Notes under the pieces: generated by a model
What the model saw: only the letters and a program-made list of their open reading frames with translations
What the model was told of the DNA's origin: nothing
Databases searched by the model: none
Assembly (NCBI GenBank): GCA_032622095.1
Contig: CP136063.1
Span: 208,305,934 to 208,369,933, forward strand
Origin: Siphonodentalium dalli
Taxonomy: Eukaryota; Mollusca; Scaphopoda; Gadilida; Siphonodentaliidae
Length of the DNA: 64,000 nt
Direction: 5' to 3'
Program-made: the position numbers and the translations under genes
In this document: positions 50,901-62,900 of the stretch, one piece after another
Numbering within the stretch: the stretch's first letter is position 1
How the letters are laid out: each line of letters starts with the position of its first letter

Positions 50901-53900
50901 GGCTTAAATTTAAGGTTTAAATTTTGTAAAATTTTGACAAAGTATTAATGAAAAGTCCATGTCAGTAAGAGGTCTGGATGTATATTAACCCTTTCATGAT
51001 GGGAGCTGTGCTGGTGTAACATTAAAGATCCTAAGCCTATATATACGAGTCTCCCATATAGAAAAAAATGCTCTGGTTTACAAGGTCAATATGAAAATTG
51101 ATAGGCCAATGTATTATCTTATATATACCATCGAGTCATAAACTCATTTTCATTATAATTACCAAGTTGCTTGCATCGTTCATAGAGCACACAAGTGTAT
51201 TTTACATTAATCCATGGCTCAAATTCATTCAATTGTTGCATATATTCTGTTGAGTATAAAAGGAGATGGTCCAATAAGTGGCCGTATTTAGTGTACAGTC
51301 CCCCTTGCTCAGATTCTATATACAATGAAGATGATGATATGAGAATTTCAAGATTTTTTGCCCGATAGATCCAGAGAAATTCTTTGTTGAAAATCTCTTG
51401 TCATTTTAGGCTGGATTTATGCTAAACGTGTGTCTCCCCCTTAACCCTTTGAGTGCCAGGTCGATTTTTGTATCTACCCATATGCCCTGTGCCAATGCAT
51501 TCTCTTATATATGCGAGTCGACCATACGTCGCCTCGAATTTATAAGAGAATGCATTGGCCTAACAATTTTTTATTTATTTTTTTACAATTTTTTACAAAT
51601 TTAATAATTTATTCTTATATTCTTTAACAGACTTATTTTGTAGGTTTAGGGCCGATGAGATCGGCCCCTGGCACTCAAAGGGTTAATTAATGTCAATGTG
51701 ACATGGGGTTACATGGTAGACATGGCTTGTGTATTTTACGGTTGTAATTATCATTTATTGTTCATTCTTGAACCTGATGAAGGCTGTATAGCCATATGCT
51801 TGTTTGATGGTCTTAAACTATGTTAATTTAACCCTTTCTATACTAAAGAATCATTGATGGGTAGTTATCCCATAGTAAATGTTCAGATAATAAGTTCAAC
51901 AAATGACCTATGGTCGTTTGTTGAACTTATTATCTAAACATTTCCCTCAATAAATAGGGCTCCTTCTGCTCATTTATTTATCTTGCCAGCTGTTTTTATC
52001 ACCTTCACATCCCTCCAGATCAATAATAGACCATTCCCATGCACACTTTTAACTGACTGGGAGAATCCATTTAGTATAGAAAGGGTTAAAGAGTATATAT
52101 CTATGTAAATATACATGTATAACACTGAATTTACTCTGCAATTCAAGGAAGATTTCCATCATTATTTTTATTTCTGGAGTTTTTCTGTTAAGATATAACA
52201 CCTGACACTAATTATTTTTATACGCCCTTTTGAATAAAGGTCGTATTATGTTATCAGTCTGTCCCGTCCATCTGTCCGTCGTGCCGTCGAGCCGTCCATT
52301 CCGTCCGTCCATCCATCCGTCCGTTAACATTTTCGGTTTCCGATCGATAACTCCAGTTTTGATTATTTGATCTGAACCAAAGCTGGTATGTGTATTACCC
52401 AGCTAAAACTAAAGGCCAAGTTCGAATATAGGTTCTGTCTAATTATTTTTATATGAGTTACGGCCATTTTTATAGACTTAGAATTTGACCGCATATTGGC
52501 ATTGAAATTAGGGGTATATCAGATTTTCTTCAAATGTAAGCTCAAAGTATTATTTTATTTTGTGGTAGTACATTTCAAAATGGCTAAAGGGCGTATTTTG
52601 CCACGCCCTAGCGATGCTCTTGTTTAATTTTGAGACAAACATTTTAATTGAACTTAAAAGAATATAATGGCTGATTCAAAAACGTTTTGTTAATGGTTAT
52701 GGTAATTTCGAAACATAGGTTGAATTTGTGATAGTTTGATACTCCTACCAGTATTGAGTGAGAAATTTGTTGTTTTTAGACCAAAAGTCAAATATTTTTT
52801 AACGAAATGGCCGTCATCAACAATAGGGCACACGTCATTGACTACAATAACTGGCTTAATGATTGGTTGGGTGCATTGAATGTGCACGTATATATCAGAA
52901 ATACATGTTTATTTTGTTGTTATCGCATTCCACACAAAATGTCAGACCAACAGCATCCATGGTTCATACGGAATGCAACAAAACCAACATCCATTTCTGT
53001 AATGTCAATTTTATCGATAACTTTGTGATCATAACAGATAACACTACAGTAACTTTCATGTACATTGTAATGCATGCACTTCATCCAAGTTAATATTCAC
53101 CCTGCTAATATTATAAACAGTGCTAAATCAATTAAAAGAAATGAATGTGTGTTCCACAAGGCCTTATTTCTCTGTGCCTAATTAATTTCCTTGTTCCCTT
53201 ACTAATATTAATATTTTAACTTTCTCAGTTGAAACATAACACTATAGCGGATGTTCCTGTTGTTGTCATTGCCAGCGACCGTCCTCACTACCTATACAGG
53301 CATGTATTTATTCTATTTATCTCACTAGTTTTGGCTCATTACTTATATGCTTAATATATATTGAATACCTGTGTATAATATAATACATATGCATACAGAT
53401 GTTATTTTACATGTCCAATACACCCAGCCATTAAGGCCTATAAGTCACTGTAAGTCCAATATTTATATTAAATTACATTGCGTTGTGTCAAAACTATGTC
53501 ACCTCTCGGATGCTTTATGTAAAAATTTAGATGTCTGATGAGGAAAGTTAGTCATTAGATGACCAGCCATGAAACTAAGAGTATTGACACCATTTATCTA
53601 GAAATTTATCTTTGGGAAGAAGTCAACTCTGATGTCGTCGTATGCTCCACATGAAAAAATGAAAAGGAGTTCATCCTCAACAATGTTCCTATCGCAAAAC
53701 ACACATAACCGTTCATCCAAATCGTTTATAATTAGATAATAAGTTCAACAAATGACTGTTGAACTTATTAGCTGAACATTTCCTAAGGGAATTACCCTGT
53801 CAAGTAGTATTTAGTATAAAAAGTGTTAAAATATAACTAATACTTCAGAAGAGTCCAAAATCAAGATAATTTTTTGACACTTTATTTTTTACAGCAGTAT

Positions 53901-56900
53901 AACAGAACACTTCTGTGTTGACAGAAAACAATTATCAGGCGATCAAGGTGTCCATGTGCAATTGGTGAAAACCTTCATAGTATTGCACAAAACATTTTAT
54001 CACATATTTATTTCCTAGTTTATATTTATGCACATAGGGTATATGCAAACTTCGCTATTGCAATGTAACCAGACTAGACTATATTTTAACCTGTTAAGCA
54101 AGACTTTTTTCACATATCTTGGCTGGTTCATTCTTTATTAAATGTTCTGATCAACTATCATTATGTTGCACATTCCATTTATCATTCTGATAATATCCCG
54201 GACTCAATCTCATTCTAATCGAGTACGCCTGGAGAGTGGATACTCCTGTGGAATAAATCATTTCAAATGGGAGGTAACGTTCCAACGAAAATTGCTCTGA
54301 ATATGATACCTGACCAATCAATAGCCTTCTGCAATTAATATTCACAGTTGTTCAAGACTTCACCAAACCCTGTATGCGGTGTCTGACGAAGTCTCAGAAA
54401 GTAATTGTAATCCATGCATCAGTGTGGTGTAATTTAACTGATCAAACTTCTAAATATTAGTTTCATATTACCCGTTGTCGGTTCAAAATCCAACTTATGT
54501 ACATTACCGGTACTTCATAATTGGAGAATGATTAGGCTGAACAAGTGTACAGAAATAGAATTGTTTTTGAAAAGAAATTAAAAATTTATTAATCTAGTTT
54601 GTATTTTCTCCTAACATGGATATTTATGTCACACGCCAGATAAGGATTGTTTGCTTTGACTATAATGTAAATTGTCATAAATGGCATGCATACTCTAAAT
54701 AAGGAAATGATGCAAATCAATGCAGTACAGCATCTTCATACGAAGAAAACAGATGAACGAGTGTTCATTTATTATTATATCTTTATTTCCTTCTTATTCA
54801 TTATAAAGAGGATCTCACATGAGTTTCTATTTTATACGGAATTTATCAACCGAGTTCGCTAAATTAGATTTGAGCCGAGGTTTACCGAGGCTCAAATAGA
54901 ATTTAGTGGATGAGGTTGATAAATTACATATAAAATAGAACGAGTTTGAGATACCTTTTATTACATGATCAAATAAACGCAAATAACGCGAAGTATTCAT
55001 CAAAAACAACAGTCATAAACTTCCGCAATTGCAAGTCATTTAAATAATGGCATGACGTCATCGCATGCGCTAATATTACATGTGTATCTTTCCAATAATT
55101 ATGAAGCTGGTTTTGCGCATTAATTATGTGATAAACATCGTTCGAACATGATACATGTGTATGTGTATACTGTCTAGTGAATGCACATTTTATTGCACTC
55201 AAATTCGATAGAAGAAAAAGTAATTGCTCTTATGAACATGTATGTAATTACTTCACTTTAGACGGATGTGCATAGGCCTATATGTCAAATCACATTTATG
55301 AACATTGCATTATTTAAAAACATAAATGTCCATGAGATTTCACGTAATGGGGAATCCCTATAAAAAATGGGAGTCCTGGTGTCTTCAGAAGTAGTCGATT
55401 AGAATGAGGTTGAGTCTGGTTTTAGTTTAATCTGACTTTCCATTTTTAAGTCAACATAAAAACATTACCAATTTCAGTTCTTTTAAAAGACTGTCCATTT
55501 ATAAATCGACATAAAAATATTACCAATTTCCGTTCTTTTAATCACCATCTTGCTCAAATCTTGAAGAGAGTTTCATCTAAAAATTTGATTAAAGACATAT
55601 TATGTACTTGTTCGGGTGTGTGAAACTGATAAATTAGTATCCAGGCGCTCTGTCAACTGGAGGAATGTGACATTCTACTAACATCGCCGAAAATCTGAAG
55701 TAAATCGACCGTACCACTCCATAGAAAACATAGTCTGAACTATGCCCAATTGTATACTAGTATATTTACTTCTCGATTTGGGACGCAACTATCAGCGATA
55801 AACTGACACAAATGATTTCGCCATCGAAAGTGATTAATATATAAGAATGACGGTGTGTGTTGTCAATTTGGATATAATATTTGTAAAAATAACTACTTTG
55901 AACAAGATTATTCTCCATTTTTATTTGATCACCCTCCCAATGTTTCACATCACTTTAAATTAACCAAAATTTGTTAAGTTTTTAACTTCTTAATGTTTGA
56001 TTTATCTACATTTTATGGAAATTAATTTTTGCATTGTGTTAAAGATATAGTGGTAAAATGAACCACAGGACAGCTTCAATTAGATCAAAGTCAAAATTTA
56101 TTTTGTACCACAAAAATGTTCTATATGAAATGTTAGAAAAACAAATATAATTTATTTTAAAGTATATTACATTCGTATTTCACTATATCACACTGGTATT
56201 TCATGACTCGGCCTCTACACCCATTTGAAGAATTCATAATTTAAACTATTATTGTGGAAATATTCAACATCATCCGCTGTTCTATTTCATAAAACACAAC
56301 ATCTGGACCTTGTAGAAATGTAAATAAACAATCCTTGTTCATCTCGAACAAATCACCGATAAACAAACGAGAATTATTTCACCAACGAGAGTCACTTTAT
56401 TTAGTTCATACGAAAACAATTTGTGCTGTCAATATTGATATTGAAAATATTGAAATACCTGCATTGAACAAGTTTATTCGTTGTGAATCACAACCGAATG
56501 TTTCAAATCACTTTAACTCTATCTCATCATAGTTCACTTTATAAACACAACTACTTATCTGTATTAAAAAACGGGGCATATTATATATTTGGTCTAGATC
56601 TGTACGTCTGTTTTAGCATCTATCTGTCCTTTAATATTTGATTTCTGGATAATAACTTTAATTCTACTGAAATAAATAGCATGAAATTTGGTATCTATGT
56701 TCACTACCACAAAATACAGGTCATGTTTGATTATTTGGGTCCGGCTTCCAATCTTTACCAGAGTTTCGGCCCTTTGTTTATAGTTGGGATCATTATTTGT
56801 TTCTGGATGATAACTTCAGTTATTCTTAACTACATGTAAATGGAATGAAATTTGGTATATATGCAGGTTTACAACCATAAAATACTGGTCAAGTTCAATT

Positions 56901-59900
56901 TTGAGTTCCGTCCACCCATTTCACCAGAGTTATGGACCTTTTTCGACTTGAAATTCGCCTTTTCTTGGTTTCCGTATGATAACTTCAGTTAATGTTGAAT
57001 GAATGGAGGGGGGTTTCCCTTAAGTACAGGTCAAGTTTGATCTGTTCTGTACGCCCATTTTCACCTGAGTTATGATTCTTTATTCACCTTTGAATTTCGG
57101 GTTTCCTTAACTTCAGTTAATGTTGAATGAATGGAATTAAATTTGTTTTTTTGCAGGGCAGATTCCCTTAAGTACAGGTCAAATGTGATCTGTTCTGTAC
57201 GCCCATTTTTACCTGAGATATGATTCTTTTTCACCTTTGAATTTCGGGTTTTCTTGGTTCCGGATGATAACTTCAGTTAGGGTTGGTTGATCACTGCCAA
57301 ACTTGGTATGTGGCTGAATTGGCTAAAATACAGTCTGTGCTTAGCCCTTTATCCTTTTGGCGAGTAGAACGACATATATGTTGTCATAAGGTTGGAGGTT
57401 CCCATGACATTTATGACGTTTACAGTAGTTTTATGGTAATATCATGATACTACAGTAATTCCCTAATTAATCGACTGCTTAACCACAGCAGAATTATGGG
57501 TAACTTTTCAGGATTTAGTCGGAAATATGGGTTGTTGCCATTCATCGAAAGCTCTCGGGGAGAGCTTTCCGATGAATGGCAACAAGCCATATCTCCGACT
57601 AAATCCTGAAAAGTTACCCATAATTCTGCTGTGGTTAAGGAGTCGATTAATTAGGGCATTACTGTACATGTATGTGCATAACTTCGAAAAATCATCTAAA
57701 AGGAAACTTTTCATGGAAATGTGGATGGATGTTATTTTAATTATTTTCATTGATTCCTGCTTTTCATAATGTTGTTTGTATGATTTATTTGTTATATACA
57801 TGCAGGCAATTGTTACAATATTACTCCGTTTATGTGCAAAAAATATATTATTCACCCATGGGTATGTCGTCATATATGAAGTACTCACCCACCAAATGGT
57901 TAAATCTGGAATTTGTCCAATTATTGTCACCAGGCTTATGGAGCTGTTTTTACTTGGATTAGGAAATTTATTGGTTTTTGTTTGATGACTCCCAAGTCAT
58001 GGATTTAAAAAAAAATTCAATTTGAAACAAACCAATGGGTTTTTATGCCACCGTGTTCTTGTTAAATAGAGTTGTATAAATTATAATATACATGTAATTC
58101 AACAAATCACTTTCTCTGTTTAAAATCTATATTATACATTTCCACAGAATCACTCATTTTAACCCTTTACCCAACGGAAGGGCCCTGTGCCAATGCATTC
58201 TCTTATATATGCGAGTCGACCATAGGTCGCCTCGCATATATAAGAGAATGCATTGGCTTAACACATTAAAATTTATAAAATTGTTAAAGAATGTAAGAAA
58301 AAATGGTAAAAAGTTTTAAAAAAAGATTTTTTTTTAGGCCAATGCATTCTCTTATATATGCGAGGCGACCTATGGTCGACTCGCATATATAAGAGAATGC
58401 ATTGGCACAGGGCATAACTGTAACTATCACAATGTGGTCAAGGAGCCGGTTCCAATGATATCCATATTTGTATGGTTCTATTGAGACAGACCGAAGATAT
58501 TTTAGGCTGTTGAAGCTTTATTTGGCCGGTTTGTTGGGTAAAGGGTTAATATATCATAAGCACTTTTTGATAATGAACACTCTATATACCAATTGTATAC
58601 CCAACTACACAGTATTACAGCAGCATGATTTTAAAGGACATTGGGTTTTCATCCAATGTTTTAAAGAGCTATGGCTCTTAGGGGTGAACATGATGTTCCA
58701 TATGGGGGGTGAGTCTGAAAGTCAATTTTGTTCTGTTGAATCTTGTTCACCTGAGTTATAGTCTCCTAATGGATAAAATCCATTAATATTAAGACAATTT
58801 CTGTGAATTTCATGAGCTACAGTAATGCCCTAAATAATCAACTCCTTTAAACAGCAGAATTATTGGTAATTTTTCCGGATTTAGTTGGAGATATGGCTTG
58901 TTGCCATTCATCAGAAAGCTCTCCACAAAATTTTCATATCATTTACACTTAAGGCTGTTTTGCCACGTAAATATGTTATACAATTTGGATGCATGGATGT
59001 GTGGTCTGCGGGGGACCTCATTCTGCAAATGTCATGATTTGAGGATTGAATCTAGGGAGAGAATGCTCTCGATAAAGGGTAAAACTAAAATGCTCCTAAC
59101 TTGCTTTCGTGAATTGTTCAAAGTGCTTCAAGGAGTGAAAGATGACATTTTTATCAGGGCAATTTTCTATTTATTCAATATTACAGAATGCTGACTGGTT
59201 TGCTGAAAATTCCTGGAGCAAATGCATCGATGATCACTGTATATATTGATGGATATTTTGAGGTTAGTATCGTTGACCATCCCTGGCGCGAATCCCGGCC
59301 TTTTCGTGCCCAACTACTCTATGAGTTTAGTATCATGAGGATGTTTTGATCCTCTGATAACTGAATACTCACTGATGGGGAGTTACTTGATTACATTTTA
59401 TTTTACTTCGTGAGGATATTCAGGCAGTAGCTTTAAAAAACTGATAAATGCTGCTTCTAGAAATTATTAACCCTTTCTATACTAAGTACTCATTGACGAG
59501 TAGTTCCCATAGGAAATGTTCAGATAATTATTTCAACAAACAACCTATTTGTTTTCTCTCCTTCTTTATGTAAATCAATGCTTTTAGAAACTAAACAAGT
59601 TTCCCCACAACTCACGTGTATTCACTGTCGCCATCCAGGGTATGGTTTCTTGCCATCCTGGATGAGGAAAAGAAAGCTAATTGTAAGATAAAAATCATTA
59701 CTCAGTTACAGTAATGCCATAAATAATCGACTCCTTAACCACAGAAGAATTATGGGTAACTTTTCAGGATTTAGTCGGAAATATGGCTTTTTGCCATTCA
59801 TCGGAAAGCTCTCAGTGAGAGCTTTCAGTGAGAACTTTCCGATGAATGGCAACAAGCCATATTTCCGACTAAATCCTGAAAAGTTACCCATAATTCTGAT

Positions 59901-62900
59901 GTGGTTAAGGAGTAAATTATTTAGGGCATTACTGTGTCTTCTTATTTTGTTTGACAACACACAAGCCTGCAAATAGTGTGTCTGTCATTTGCAGAATGAG
60001 GTACCAAGAGGGTGAATTTAGTGATGCTAGCATCATGAGCTGGCATCACCAAATTCACCCTCTGGGGACCTCATTCTGCTTAGGCCTCATCTTCTAGGAA
60101 GTATCTATAGTCTCAAATTAACATTGTTTTTGGTTACTTTTTCCCTTCTGTGAAGTTTCTATATCCCCTAATTTGCAGAAGATAAAATATATAATCGAGG
60201 TGACCAATGGGTGAAGAACAGCACCGACTTCAACTGGGGAACTTCAATCTGATTCTAGGTCTCCCATAGCAATTGAGGCCTAAGCAGAATGAGGTTCTCA
60301 GAGGTGAATTTGGTGATGCTAGCCTGCCATGTGGGATATCATCACTAGAATCACCCTATTGGGATCTCATTCTGCAAATGACAGACACACTACTTTCAGG
60401 CATGGTTGATAACACTGCTAACGTTGTTCTATATTTCAGGAGCCTCTTGAGGTCACGAAGCTGCTTGGTGTGCGAGGAATACAACATACACCCATTGGTT
60501 TAAAAAATGCCAGGATATCCCAGCATTATAAAGCTAGTCTTACTGCAACATTCCAATTATATCCAGTAAGTTATCATAAATAACCAGGAATACAACACGA
60601 TTCCAATAGGAAAAAAAACAGTACATCTCGGAATTTGAAGTAAGCCACATTGACTTTTGTCGGAATATGAAATAAAAATTGAAAACGATTTAAGTGGAGG
60701 CTACTTGTCATAGTTATGTCGTTTAAGCCACAAGTGAGCGTCTAATCGTTCTTTGAATGCAGTTAGATTATCAGCTTCAATAACAAATTGAGGAAGTTTG
60801 TTCCAAGGTTCTACTACTCTCTGTGTGAAGAAGTATGTTTTGTGAGCAATTTGCTGGTTGCAGTTTATATGTGTGCCCTCCAGTTCGCTTCTCGTGTGCT
60901 TTCCTTGAATAGACAGCTGATCTCGATATTGTACATCACATGTATTATCTTGAATGTCTCGATTAGGTCTCCCCGATGTCGGCAATATTTTAGGGACATG
61001 AGGTAGTTAAGCCAGTGCATTCTCTTACATTACTGGAGCTCCAGTCAAGGAATGATTGAAGATGTATTCAGGGTTTCAGACCAATTTTTAAGAAACCTAT
61101 TTTACTTTTGGCCAAAAAAATGGGTTTTGATTCTCAGGCATCAGCACATTGAAAAAAATGGCCCGCGTTGGATCATTTTATTCCGATTTTTGATTTCCCC
61201 GAAGTTGTAAATCGGTAGCACAGAAATAGGAAACTGTCACATGGAAATTAGTTATGTTTCAAATATCAAATAGGAGCTAAATACAATGGTGTATGTGTGC
61301 ATATTCAACAAATGACCATAGGCAACGATAACCAACAGGTATATTGTCACCACAGGCTGTTCAAACCCCCAAGTTTATTTGTCAAATGTGTTTAAATATT
61401 TTTGACAAAAGTAGGATGTTGGATATTGAATGAGTCGTCCGACAACCTGATTTTGGCGACCTATGAATCGGGATATGTAGTTCTGCATTATAAAAATGAT
61501 TGTGCCGATATTAAAATCATATCAATGTATATATCATCCTAGGTAATCCCTATATGATGTACCGGTAGTGCAATGTCAAAATTGTTCATTCTTTATTTCA
61601 GATTAAATTAGTTTATATCCATTACAAAGTTCTCCCTACATTTTCTGGACGAGGGAAGGTATAATAACCCATGCTTAATACTATGGGCAGAAAAAAATTA
61701 AAATAAAACACTCGCTCCCGCATTGATTTAAAATAAAATTGCCTGAGAGTCAAATATATTTTTTTGTGTGGCCTTTAATATAGATTTTATTATATATATT
61801 AACATGTTTGTAACAAGAAGTGCTACATAACAGACACTATTTGTTCCAAATTTAATTTTATCTGCAGTTATTTCATACAGTTTCAAGTTTTAGAGGGACA
61901 CCAAAATAGTATGTTGTTAATGTTTCAAAAGCAATAATGATATTCTTTGGTATTTATTGGTCCAATTTACATGTAATAATTTGTTTTCAAGAGATTTCAA
62001 ACCGAACAAAGCAGAAAACGTTATTAAATTCAGATTGATATACCCTGCTTGACAAAACAAGTGTCCACCTAACCGCGGTGCAGTTAGCGTTGCCACCGCG
62101 GCTGAAATGCAACTACACCGCGGCTCCACCGGCTAACTACAGTTGGGCCGCGGTGTACTTGCTGTTCGGCCATGGTGTAGTTGCCACGGTGTACGTTCAT
62201 TAAACTGAAAAAAGACTATACAAACCAGAAATCTAACCACGGTGTACATGCCATTCGGCTGCGGTGTAGTTGCCTTTCGGCCGCAGTGTAGTTGCTGTTG
62301 GGCCATGGTGTTCTTGCCGTTCGGCCGCGGTGCTCAACTGCAGTTACAAACTCTGACACCACGGCCGAACGGCAAATACACCGCGGTGCCAATGGACACT
62401 TGTTTTGTCCAGCGGGGTATGTTGTTGTAACTGAAGATCTGAAAGACTGACTGCATCTTTAAAATTAACCCAATATTCCAAATTATCATAAACAAGGGAT
62501 TGGATGGTGTCTCTCACCCCCTCCCAACCCCGACTTTTAACAAAATGTTCAACAATTGCAGATTACATGCCCGAAACAAATGTAGTTGTAAATTTTAGAC
62601 TGATGGTAATAGGTCTCCGATTGTTTTGAGTTTCCAACCAATATCTACTCAATAATATCTTGTTTTAGAAGAAAATACATATATTCTCCTTCTTTCAGTC
62701 AGTTATTCTGACTGAACAGTCCAGGCCATCTGCAGTTGGATAAGATAAGAAGGGTGTTGAAGAAATTGCTGTCAGTTGGTTTCCACCCATAGCAGATATT
62801 ATGTTATGTTTCAATCAGTTGGAAACTTTGAGGTATCAATTGAAAAATTCCAGCTCAATTCATGGAGAAAATCAAGTACTGGGGACCTCATTCTTCTAAG

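Noticed and set aside
53300-53304. GT donor at 53304 for POMGNT1 exon 8
   Set aside because: It adds five bases, shifts the frame and destroys the conserved junction with exon 9.
57508-57930. Frames reading like [19 protein letters not shown] in many places
   Set aside because: These are translations of the P palindromes, open in several frames on both strands; not proteins.
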